Part shown: positions 52,081 through 60,040 of the stretch, piece after piece
Layout: each line of letters opens with the position of its first letter
Position numbering within the stretch: position 1 is the first letter of the stretch
Source of the DNA: Microthrixaceae bacterium
Lineage (GTDB): Bacteria > Actinomycetota > Acidimicrobiia > Acidimicrobiales > Microtrichaceae
Length of the DNA stretch: 64,000 nt
Direction of reading: 5' to 3'
Assembly (NCBI GenBank): GCA_023957975.1
Contig: JAMLGM010000001.1
Coordinates: forward strand, 517,114 to 581,113
Notes under the pieces: model-generated
Databases searched by the model: none
Told to the model about the DNA's origin: nothing
What the model saw: only the letters and a program-made list of their open reading frames with translations
Position numbers and translations under genes: made by a program

Positions 52081-54413
52081 GCGAGTCAAGCGGCCGGCGC
52101 CTGCCGGATGCCTACCAGTTCGTCGTCGAGGCGCTCCTGGCCCGTGTGAAGTTCGTTGGACCGTTCCCGGCAGTCCTTGTAGACGCACTTGCAGACCTGA
52201 TCGTCCTGGATCCTCAGGAACACCGATCCCCCATCGCGCTTGAGACTGAAATCGTGGTGGAATTCAACGAGGACGATGGGTCGTGGGTGTTTTTGGACCG
52301 TTTCGGCTCACCGCGACTTCGGACTCGATCGGCGGACGAGGTGATTGACGCAGCAATCACGAACCTCAACCGGACCGCGCTCGATTCCGACAAGGCGCGC
52401 CTACATTTTCATGCAGCGTTCGTTGAGCGCTCGGGCCAGGGGTTGTTGCTCGCAGGGTCCTCCGGCTCGGGCAAGTCGACGCTATGTGCGGGGCTCGTCG
52501 AACGGCGATGGAACTACCTCACCGACGAACTCGTGGGCGTCATGATCGGAGATCTTAGTGTTCGACCGTATGCGAAGCCCATCACGCTGAAGGGTTGGTC
52601 GATTGGGAGGTTTGCGCCCCACGCAATGGTCCCGACCGACACAGATCGGGTGGTGCTTCCGGTTTCGGCGATCGGACGTGTTGGTGGACGTTCACCGATC
52701 GACGTCGTTGTGTTCCCGACCTTCAGCGCTGGCGCCCCGACCGAAGCTGAGCCGCTTGAACCCGTCGTGGCTGCGCACCGCTTGATGGATAACACGTTCG
52801 ACGCCGAGCGATACGGGCCGATGGCGCTCGACCTAATCGCGGGGCTAGCGACGGGAGCGCCCTGCTGGTCGCTCACGTACGGTAACCTCGAACCCGCCCT
52901 CGACTTGATCGATGAGATTCTGGCAGCGTCAAGGGACCGCGAAGCGGTGGGATGGTCGCCCATCGGCCGATGGGGGCCGATCCGGCACGTCGCCGTGGGG
53001 CAGAGCATTCTTGAGTTAGGGCTTGGTAGCGGAACGTTGAGGAGCATGGCGCGTGATAACTTGATCGCTCCGATGCCAGATCGTCAGCGGTCTGCAGATT
53101 TCACCATTCTGCTGCGGGGGGACACCCTGCAATGGCCGGAGCATGCAATTGTAGTGGGAGATCGCGTGATCGCCTCGGAGTCGGGCTGGCCGGCGATGCC
53201 GTTTGATATGGGATCAGAGCGGGTCCTCGTTCGGAGCGACGTCGGGCAAATGCCATCCGGTGTGTCGACCGTCGCCGACCTCTATCGCTCTTTGAGGGAT
53301 CCGGCATCGGCCGAGGCCGACATCTGGAGAGATTCCGTCCCGATCCGCCTCGGGGGAGAGTGGATCAGGGTGCCGTCGCCGACTCATCGGCTGGTTTTGC
53401 GGGCCATCGAGGCGAGCGAGGCTGGCGCCCTGGGATGGTTCGCTTGGGCCGCCGCCGTGGACGAAGCGGTCGCGACGGAGGCGCTCAAGACTGCGGGTCG
53501 ATGGGGGGTCCTGCCCGCGGTCCTTACCGCGCTCGTCGCACTCCGCCGCGACGGTACGGTCACCCAAGGTGTCGATGCTGCTCTCGGCGATCTGGCTGTC
53601 CAGCGACCATTAGGCCTCCTTGAGGCGGGAGCGCGAACCGGAGCAGAGATCGATCCGCTGATGGAGCTGGTGCTGGAAGCGCTTGGTGCCTCAAGTCTCA
53701 TGTCCGGGTTCCGGCAGGATTTCCGTGAGTTGAGTTCGATCGATATTGCGTGGCGAGTCTCTCGCGGCACTGACGTGGGATACGACCTCACCGCCATCCG
53801 CGGGACTGACTCCACGATCTTTGAGCACCTTGCTGGAGCTGCGCTCGAACGGTCGGTTGGCGCTCGAATTGCCGTGCAGCAACTCGTCGCACGCATCCAC
53901 GCTTTCACGCTTCGGCGAACGCTTGCCTCGCCGGGGCGGACGCTCCTCGTCCTCCGAGCGTTCGGGCCCGATGGGTCGGTTGGCGGTTGCTGGTACGAAG
54001 CGACGGAGTGGGGTCTGGCGCTCGACGAGGTGATCACCCATCATCCTGCACCCGAGGACGAGGGGAGGCTCGGCGACTGGTTCGACTCCAGCCTGCACGC
54101 TGAGCCCGAGGCGGCTAGCCGGCTCCATCGTTTCGCCCCCGAGTCGCTGGCCGTTCACTTGGGGCAGCGCGGTACATCGCAAATAGCGTACCTTGGCGGT
54201 GTGAGTCCTGAGGTTGTCACGACGTTCCTTCTCGAGGCTGGCTGGCCGAAGCGGATCATCGACGCGCTCGATGGAGATCGCAGCAGTGTCGAGAGTGTGC
54301 ACGGGATTGCATGGGAATCTTCTGGCGTCGTCCGTCCATGGCTGTCTCGCACCTCGATCTTCGGGGTCCTCCGAGCAGCGGAGGACGATGGTGGGACCCC
54401 TGTAGCTGGGTAG
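52077..54413 (+). CDS. HprK-like kinase fused to nucleotidyltransferase-like helical region
   Basis: This 778-residue protein is the largest of the cluster. Residues 1-290 resemble HprK-related kinases: GLLLAGSSGSGKSTLCAGLVERRW (P-loop about 126-134), YLTDELVGVMIGDLSVRPY (acidic catalytic pair) and IDVVVFPTF. From about 410 IWRDSVPIRLGGEWIRVPSPTHRLVLRAIEAS...AAGRWGVLPAVL-type sequence recalls the C-terminal part of PF14907-type nucleotidyltransferases found in such systems. The last 150 residues are unknown. It probably phosphorylates a partner or substrate peptide. ATG 52077 overlaps the methyltransferase stop. Confidence 0.72.
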   Translation: MSESSGRRLPDAYQFVVEALLARVKFVGPFPAVLVDALADLIVLDPQEHRSPIALETEIVVEFNEDDGSWVFLDRFGSPRLRTRSADEVIDAAITNLNRTALDSDKARLHFHAAFVERSGQGLLLAGSSGSGKSTLCAGLVERRWNYLTDELVGVMIGDLSVRPYAKPITLKGWSIGRFAPHAMVPTDTDRVVLPVSAIGRVGGRSPIDVVVFPTFSAGAPTEAEPLEPVVAAHRLMDNTFDAERYGPMALDLIAGLATGAPCWSLTYGNLEPALDLIDEILAASRDREAVGWSPIGRWGPIRHVAVGQSILELGLGSGTLRSMARDNLIAPMPDRQRSADFTILLRGDTLQWPEHAIVVGDRVIASESGWPAMPFDMGSERVLVRSDVGQMPSGVSTVADLYRSLRDPASAEADIWRDSVPIRLGGEWIRVPSPTHRLVLRAIEASEAGALGWFAWAAAVDEAVATEALKTAGRWGVLPAVLTALVALRRDGTVTQGVDAALGDLAVQRPLGLLEAGARTGAEIDPLMELVLEALGASSLMSGFRQDFRELSSIDIAWRVSRGTDVGYDLTAIRGTDSTIFEHLAGAALERSVGARIAVQQLVARIHAFTLRRTLASPGRTLLVLRAFGPDGSVGGCWYEATEWGLALDEVITHHPAPEDEGRLGDWFDSSLHAEPEAASRLHRFAPESLAVHLGQRGTSQIAYLGGVSPEVVTTFLLEAGWPKRIIDALDGDRSSVESVHGIAWESSGVVRPWLSRTSIFGVLRAAEDDGGTPVAG

Positions 54414-55247
54414 TTGGTCGTGGACTGTGCGTCGCAGCTCGAAGAGTGTGCAAGTCGGATCGTCGCTGACGGTTGGACCGTTGTCGAAGACGTGGCGCCT
54501 GAAGGGCTCCTCGACCGATGTCGAAACCGTCTTGCTGAGCTAGAGCGGACAGAGGACTACACGCGTACCATCGGGCAGTTTGAGATGGGTCAGCGCCGGA
54601 CGTGCAATCTCATCGCCAAAGGCGAGATGTTCGTCGAACTGGCGGAGTCTCGGATGCTTCTCGAACTCATGCGGAGGGTCTTGGGCGCAGGGTGCCTCCT
54701 CAACTCCATGATGGCGCTTCCGCTCGAACCGGGAAGCCCAGAGCAACCGTTGCATTCCGATGACCAAGCGATCGGTCTTCCCCGCGATTTCCGTCGGCCA
54801 GCGATCTGCACAGCGATCTTCGCCCTGACCGACTTCACGAATGAGAACGGCGCCACTCGCATAATCCCCGGCAGCCATCGTCTGCCCCGACCGCTCCGAT
54901 GGGACGAACCCAATCGGCGGCTCGACGCCGCTGTCGCCGTCGAGGTCCCCGCTGGGAACGCCCTTGTCTACAGCGGAGCTATCTATCACGGATCAGGCGC
55001 TAACCACTCGGGGGATGTACGGATCGGCCTCGCGCTCAGCTATTGCGCTGGGTACTTGAGGCCGACCGAAAACTTTCAACTTGGTTTGCCGGGTTCAACG
55101 CTAGTGAAGCTCTCAGACACCATGCTCACGCTCTGCGGGTTCGACGTCTTCGCAGGGGTGGTGGGCCACGTGGATCGGCGATCACCGAGAGAGCTCATCG
55201 ATAGATCTGGGTCAATCATGCGCCCAGCATCGCCTCAGACCGAGTGA
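54414..55247 (+). CDS. PhyH-family Fe(II)/2OG oxygenase
   Basis: The 277-residue protein has MMALPLEPGSPEQPLHSDDQAIGLP (His about 113, Asp 115), CTAIFALTDFTNENGATRIIPGSHRLP and GNALVYSGAIYHGSGANHSGDVRIGLALSYC with the distal His and Arg, a complete PhyH site. TTG 54414 directly follows the kinase stop; GTG 54420 is an alternative. The 3' end overlaps a convergent methyltransferase by 32 bp. Confidence 0.87.
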   Translation: MVVDCASQLEECASRIVADGWTVVEDVAPEGLLDRCRNRLAELERTEDYTRTIGQFEMGQRRTCNLIAKGEMFVELAESRMLLELMRRVLGAGCLLNSMMALPLEPGSPEQPLHSDDQAIGLPRDFRRPAICTAIFALTDFTNENGATRIIPGSHRLPRPLRWDEPNRRLDAAVAVEVPAGNALVYSGAIYHGSGANHSGDVRIGLALSYCAGYLRPTENFQLGLPGSTLVKLSDTMLTLCGFDVFAGVVGHVDRRSPRELIDRSGSIMRPASPQTE

Positions 55248-55995
55248 ACCACGTCGCCCGCATCCCATACTGTATGTAATCTCGCCCTGACCACCATCTG
55301 AACAGGTCTTCAATGAGGGACGGCGTCAATGGGGCCCCTACGCTCAGTTCGGCCATCGTCACCAGCCAGTGGTGGAGGATGTCCCGTGAGAAGGGTGGCT
55401 CACTCGTGATTGCTTGGGCGTGGCTCCACGTCGGAAGGAAGCCGATCTGCTCCCATGCGCTCGCTGTCGTATTCAGCGCCGTTCGGGAACGGCGATCGCG
55501 TCGACGTGCTCGAGTGATGTGCAGCACTGCCTCGAAGTCCGCCAGTGAGGCGGGGAATGACAGCAGTGCATCCTCGTTGTCAATCTGCAGCACCGCCAGC
55601 CGCACGTGGTCCCGCGCCCAAGACACAACCTCGTCAAGGCGATCTATGAAGAGCAGACAGAACCGAGACATCAGTATGTCGACCGGCGTGCGGTGCGCTG
55701 AGATTCGTCCATGCACGTAGGCGATGTTGGGTGCAGCAAACTCTTGTCGGGCGACCTCGATTGCATCGGCGCGGAGGTCGATCCCAGTGAAATGTTTCTC
55801 TGGGAATGCGATCGCAAGCCGGTGGAGAAAGGCACCGTTCCCACATCCAAGGTCAACGATCTCATGGGCGCTTGCCCACTCGGTAGCGCCATGGAAGAAG
55901 GGCAGTTCAGCGCCGAACGACATCTCGGTCTGCAGGCGGAGGTGAAGGTCATAGACCTCGAACTCAGTACGCTGAATGCGTTCGGGCTTGTTCAC
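55216..55995 (-). CDS. class I SAM-dependent methyltransferase
   Basis: The 259-residue protein has EIVDLGCGNGAFLHRLAIAFPEKHFTGIDLRADAIEVARQEF (motif I and the acidic loop) and ILMSRFCLLFIDRLDEVVSWA as motif IV region, with a helical C-terminus. Substrate unknown. GTG 55995 overlaps the TGA of the upstream oxygenase (GTGA), so both belong to the minus-strand operon 58035-55216. Confidence 0.83.
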   Translation of the reverse strand: MNKPERIQRTEFEVYDLHLRLQTEMSFGAELPFFHGATEWASAHEIVDLGCGNGAFLHRLAIAFPEKHFTGIDLRADAIEVARQEFAAPNIAYVHGRISAHRTPVDILMSRFCLLFIDRLDEVVSWARDHVRLAVLQIDNEDALLSFPASLADFEAVLHITRARRRDRRSRTALNTTASAWEQIGFLPTWSHAQAITSEPPFSRDILHHWLVTMAELSVGAPLTPSLIEDLFRWWSGRDYIQYGMRATWFTRSEAMLGA

Positions 55996-56822
55996 CAATT
56001 GAACCGTCCCGTGAGCTCGTCGAACTCGCTGGGCGACACTCCTAGACGCCGAGCGGTCGTCCGCAGGTGTTCGTCAGGCGCTATTGCAGCTTGTCCGCTG
56101 ATACGGTGCGTTGGCTCGAGCCACGCGGGCGTGTACATCACGAGCAGGAGAGTTCGATTTCTGGCGGAGGCCAACGGCGGATCGGTCCGATGCCACAGAT
56201 TTCCGTGAGCGAGTACGCAGTCGCCGCAGTGCGGGAGCAACGCGATCGATGTTTCGTCGAGCTCGGAATCGTCCGAGGGATGGAATGACCGGTCTCGATG
56301 CGAGCCCGGGGCGAGCCGGAGCGCTCCCTCGGTCGGCGTGACGTCGTTCAAGTAGATCAGACACGTCAGGCTGTGGGGTTCGCTGTACCAAGGTGGAAGC
56401 GGGTCGAGAGCGCCGGGCATGTGGACGTGCCAGCCGAGTGCCGACATGCCAGATCCTCCGCGAACGGTGCGCCCCTCGACTGTCGCACGTACCCGAGTTC
56501 CGAGGAGCGCTCGCGCGATCGGTAACAGCACCGGGTGGGTGATCCAAGCAGCGAACTCCGCCCGCTTCCACGGCAAACGCCGAACGTAGTACTCGCCGTG
56601 ACGAGCGGAGGCGCCGGGCGTTGCGAGTTCGAGGTCTGCTAGGTCGTCGATTCCCGTGCGGAGCGCCACAGCGTCATCAGAGGTGATCAGCTGCGGAAGG
56701 AAAGCGAAACCGTCACTTTCCAATGCATGGAAGTCCGCACGGCTCATTGGGACGCTCACGAGGGAGGTGACCTTGGCGCCTCGATCGAGGTGAGCTCCTG
56801 AGCGCTCATGACTGGAGGCCAT
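55992..56822 (-). CDS. PhyH-like protein with HxH in place of HxD
   Basis: The 276-residue protein follows PhyH layout: MSRADFHALESDGFAFLPQL, SLTCLIYLNDVTPTEGALRLAPGSHR and GDCVLAHGNLWHRTDPPLASARNRTLLLVMY with distal His and Arg. The metal motif reads GWHVHMPG (His132-Val-His134 from this start), so the usual Asp is His. It may use another metal geometry or chemistry, or be inactive. ATG 56822 has GGGAG upstream and overlaps the preceding gene by 17 bp; ATG 56747 starts at MSRADF. Confidence 0.75.
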   Translation of the reverse strand: MASSHERSGAHLDRGAKVTSLVSVPMSRADFHALESDGFAFLPQLITSDDAVALRTGIDDLADLELATPGASARHGEYYVRRLPWKRAEFAAWITHPVLLPIARALLGTRVRATVEGRTVRGGSGMSALGWHVHMPGALDPLPPWYSEPHSLTCLIYLNDVTPTEGALRLAPGSHRDRSFHPSDDSELDETSIALLPHCGDCVLAHGNLWHRTDPPLASARNRTLLLVMYTPAWLEPTHRISGQAAIAPDEHLRTTARRLGVSPSEFDELTGRFNW

Positions 56823-58035
56823 CAGCTCCCACCGTCGGGATGCGTGCGTCCACGAGACCCAGCATCCCGAGTTGCTCCACAGCGCGGTGCGCGCACCACG
56901 GGTCACCGTTGGGACAGTTTGAGGCGAACAATCCAAGGGGAAGCGGTTCGCCTTCGAGGAGCGCGACCAGCACTGGGACAGCGTGGGCCTCGACGCGGAA
57001 CCGATGGCCAGCGGCAGCGAGCTGGAGGTGGCCTGCATCCTCTGGCCCGAGCTCTGAGAAGCCAGCTGGAATCCGGCCGGTGATCCGCCATCCCTCCCAC
57101 GCGGCGTAGTCGTCGGGCAACAGGCGGAGCCATGGCGCCGGACCGAGTGTCGGCTGCGCCCGGCTACGCCAAGACGCCACGACATGATCGCCGAGCCCAG
57201 CATCCATCAGTTGCCCCACTTGGTCCACGATTAGGCGGAGCACATCGGTCGGGCGGTCGTCGCCGTAGGTGACGGCGGGAGCAAACGGTTCCCCTGGGAC
57301 ATCGCCGCGAAGTCGCGGGGCATGGGAGGCCATGCTCGAAAGTATCGATCGGGCGTATCGCTCGGTCGGGAGCGGCGCTTCAATGACCAGTACAAACGCA
57401 CCTCGTTCGGTACTGAGTTCTCGGAGTTCGTCGAAGATCTCTGCCCCGCCGGGGAGTACCTCTGATTCTTCGTCAGTGATCGCGTCGACGACGACCACAG
57501 GGTGACCGATTGGGATAACGATCCGCCGGGCGGTCGTACCGGTGCCAATATGTCGGAAGTCGCCCGACGCCAATTGCGCGGTTGTCGTCGTGGCAGTCGC
57601 ACGTGCAGCGAGATCGCATAAAGCGCGGGTGCCGGAGTGCCGGCGTTCCACCCTCGCCAGGGTCATGGATCCTGTTTTCGATGCCGTCCGAAACGCCGAC
57701 CGGTCAGGGATCGTGGCGGTTCCGCTTAGGGACGAATGGACTTCTGTCACGGCCGATGTCAACACCTCTCGCCCGTCCACTGGGAGGTAAAGCGCCAGAG
57801 CAGCGTCAAGGTTGGCGAGTGCTTCGTCGACGAGTCTGGTGGCCTCGTAATGGGTCGGTGGTTCGCACCCCGGAGGCGGAGCGCCATCACAGAGATCCGC
57901 AAGTTGAGCGAGCGACCTTGACACTGCAGCGTGGTGGGCTTGTGCGATCGGCTGACTCATTTTGGTGGATGGCTCTCGGAGCACGTCCTGGTCAACGAGC
58001 GCTTGAACGTCTCGTATCGCGGTGCATTCCGACAT
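56806..58035 (-). CDS. unknown protein sharing a winged-helix tail with the JmjC gene
   Basis: The first 330 of 409 residues have no recognised motif (helical N-terminus, then VVVVDAITDEESEVLPGG, FVLVIEAPLPTERYA). The last 65 (HRFRVEAHAVPVLVALLEGEPLPLGLF...HRAVEQLGMLGLVDARI) align by eye with the C-terminal winged helix of the JmjC protein at 40452. No HxD is present. It could be a degenerate cupin or a recognition protein. AAGGA precedes ATG 58035; it heads the minus operon. Confidence 0.65.
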   Translation of the reverse strand: MSECTAIRDVQALVDQDVLREPSTKMSQPIAQAHHAAVSRSLAQLADLCDGAPPPGCEPPTHYEATRLVDEALANLDAALALYLPVDGREVLTSAVTEVHSSLSGTATIPDRSAFRTASKTGSMTLARVERRHSGTRALCDLAARATATTTTAQLASGDFRHIGTGTTARRIVIPIGHPVVVVDAITDEESEVLPGGAEIFDELRELSTERGAFVLVIEAPLPTERYARSILSSMASHAPRLRGDVPGEPFAPAVTYGDDRPTDVLRLIVDQVGQLMDAGLGDHVVASWRSRAQPTLGPAPWLRLLPDDYAAWEGWRITGRIPAGFSELGPEDAGHLQLAAAGHRFRVEAHAVPVLVALLEGEPLPLGLFASNCPNGDPWCAHRAVEQLGMLGLVDARIPTVGADGLQS

Positions 58036-58056
58036 ACCCGGTTTCCTTCTCCCCTG

Positions 58057-58084
58057 ACAATTGTCGCTGCCATCACCGATTATA
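58057..58084 (-). promoter_or_regulatory. TATAAT promoter box and palindrome of the right-hand operon
   Basis: On the minus strand GTATAAT (58085-58079) lies 43 bp before ATG 58035, exactly the same seven bases as at the left operon. GACAATTGTC, a 10-bp palindrome at 58057-58066, lies in the leader and could bind a regulator. Confidence 0.5.
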
Positions 58085-58241
58085 CCGGCCAGCGTCGTTG
58101 CGCCGATCCGCGCCGAACGTCACTCGTCGAACTCACCGCGGGCGTGCCTGCGGTGAGTGTGTTCACACCCGGATGGAACCAGGCTACGCGTGCTGAATCT
58201 GTGAGGCTCTGGCGATTGAACACCGCAGTTCGCTAGATGTC

Positions 58242-58290
58242 GTTACAGCGGACGGCATCCGCTTGGCACGGCTGCAACGTCCGCTACAAC
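58242..58290. repeat. imperfect inverted repeat near IS5 element
   Basis: GTTACAGCGGACG (58242-58254) and CGTCCGCTACAAC (58278-58290) pair with two mismatches around a 23-nt loop. Apart from this and the operon promoter, 58036-58313 holds nothing recognisable. Confidence 0.35.
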
Positions 58291-58313
58291 CACATCGCCA
58301 ACTGTATTTAGAG

Positions 58314-59217
58314 GATGCGCGGGTAGATCAGGTTGGTGGGTCCCAGCGGTTGCGCCAGTCGATCAGTTTGGCGGCGAGGATGAACACGATCGCTAACGCG
58401 AGTTGGGCTTCGCGGTGGGCGCGTTTGCGGTCGGTGTTTCGGCGGAGTTGGCCGTAGTTGACCAGCCAGGAGTTGGTGCGTTCGACAGGCCAACGCAGGC
58501 CGAGACCGACTTTGGTGTGGGGCGGGTCGCCTGGTTTGCGTCGTTTCGCGATGACCGCGTCGTCAAGCCCGTAGCCGGCCAGGGTCGCTCGAACGGTGTT
58601 GGCGTCATAACCGCGGTCAAGGTGGATCGTGTCGATGTCGGCGAGGAGGTGTCGGCCAGCGATCGAGTCCAACGTGGGGGCCAATAGTGGAATGTCGTGA
58701 CGGTTGGCGCCGTCGGTCGCCCAGCCGACCGGTATCCCGTTGCGGTCGGTACCGATGGACCATTTCCAGCCGGAGCGTCCCCGGTCGGTGGGGTTGGGGC
58801 CGGTGCCGTCGCCGCCTTGGGGGGCTTTGTGGAGGGAGCCGTCAACAGCTACTTCGCTGAGGTCCAAGCCGATGATGCGGTCATAGGCGTCGAGGGCGTG
58901 TTCGAACGCTCGTCGGAACACGTCGTGGCAGACCCATAGTTTGAACCGTGCTCGGGCGGTGGTGTCGGAAACTTGCCAGCCGCAAAGCGCTTCGGCGTCG
59001 ACCCATGAGCAGCCACAAACGAGGCGGACCAGGATCAGGTGGAACACGATTCGGTCTGGGGTGCGGGGCCGGTGGCCGCCTTTGGGATGGTTGTCGACGT
59101 GTTCGGGAAGGAGCGGTTCGAAACTCTTCCAGACGGCATCGATGACTTCGCGGTCCAGAGCGCGCATACTGGTGGGGTCCTCCGGTTTGGTTGGGTTGGT
59201 GCACCCGCGATTTCATC
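58314..59217 (-). mobile_element. IS5-family element (ends approximate)
   Basis: A single intact transposase gene fills the element. Possible end repeats share GCGGGT (GATGCGCGGGTAGATC at the left, GATGAAATCGCGGGTGC read inward from 59217). The match is weak, so borders are estimates. Confidence 0.6.
58328..59167 (-). CDS. IS5-family transposase
   Basis: The 279-residue protein has the IS5 two-part layout in one frame: a helical N-terminus (WKSFEPLLPEHVDN...RPRTPDRIVFHLILVRLVCGCSW) and a DDE domain with LSEVAVDGSLHKAPQGGDGTG (Asp), TIHLDRGYDANTV (Asp) and LRWPVERTNSWLVNYGQLRRNTDR (Glu with the Y-R-K signature). It appears complete and possibly active. Confidence 0.88.
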   Translation of the reverse strand: MRALDREVIDAVWKSFEPLLPEHVDNHPKGGHRPRTPDRIVFHLILVRLVCGCSWVDAEALCGWQVSDTTARARFKLWVCHDVFRRAFEHALDAYDRIIGLDLSEVAVDGSLHKAPQGGDGTGPNPTDRGRSGWKWSIGTDRNGIPVGWATDGANRHDIPLLAPTLDSIAGRHLLADIDTIHLDRGYDANTVRATLAGYGLDDAVIAKRRKPGDPPHTKVGLGLRWPVERTNSWLVNYGQLRRNTDRKRAHREAQLALAIVFILAAKLIDWRNRWDPPT

Positions 59218-59529
59218 ACGGGCAACCTTCCAACCGGTGGACCACCAACACTGTCGGGCGAGACACGGCGCTTCGCAGCGCACACCCCGATCTATCCGCG
59301 CGACCTCTAAGTCGCTCGGTCGTGCTGGGTGCCCACGACCGAGCGAACCGAGTTGGTCGCCAACGTACTTGCCATAATGATTCCGCGGGTGGCCATCAGC
59401 CGCTGCACACGCAATGGGGTGACAGCGGGTCGTCTTCCGCTGCGATCGTGGGTCGCCGGGTGAGTTGCACCGTCGGTGCAGCCTATAGCGGCGGGTTGAC
59501 GCCAGAGTGGAGACGCTACGACCTATCGC
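59218..59529. other. 312 bp between IS5 and IS630, no gene recognised
   Basis: No frame on either strand shows a recognisable protein or convincing codon use. It may be what remains of chromosomal sequence between two insertions. Confidence 0.5.
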
Positions 59530-59573
59530 TAGTGGTCTGTCGCTTGAATAGTGGGGTGGGTTAGGGTTGGCGG

Positions 59574-60005
59574 ATGCCGATCGTGACTGCTGCATCGTTG
59601 ATTGTGTCCGCTGAGGATCGCGCCGAGTTGGAGCGGATGGCTTCGTCGTCGGTGTTGCCGTACCGCAAGGTGGTTCAGGCGTCGGCGTTGTTGTTGGCTG
59701 CGGACGGTGTTGCGAACAACGAGATTGCCCGGCGGTGTTCGACGACGCCGGACACGGTGCGCCGGTGGCGGGCCAAGTTCGAGGCTGGCGGGGTTGGGGC
59801 GGTGGGGACGATTGCTGCGGGTCGTGGCCGCAAGCCGCAGATCGCGCAGGAAACGATCGACGCGATTGTGCACGACACGTTGCACACGGTGCCTGATGAC
59901 GAGTCGACGCAGTGGTCGACTCGAACGATGGGAGAGCGGTTCGGTGTCGGTAAGGACACCGTGGCGCGGATCTGGAAGGGCCGCAAGATCCGGCCGTGGC
60001 GGGTC
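59574..60005 (+). pseudogene. IS630 transposase, N-terminal part
   Basis: Residues 1-144 of an IS630 transposase: YRKVVQASALLLAADGVANNEIARRCSTTPDTVRRWRAKFE is the first HTH, STRTMGERFGVGKDTVARIWKGRKIRPWRV the second. The frame passes into the IS3 end and stops within a few codons. Joined to 61528 it restores ...RPWRVETFKLSNDPDFEEKL. Confidence 0.85.
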
Positions 60006-60040
60006 GGAAGCTGTCAATAGTGGGTTGCCGGATGTTTTGG

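Noticed and set aside
58036..58313. Short plus-strand frames through the intergenic region
   Set aside because: They run through the promoter of the minus operon, lack ribosome sites and show no motif.
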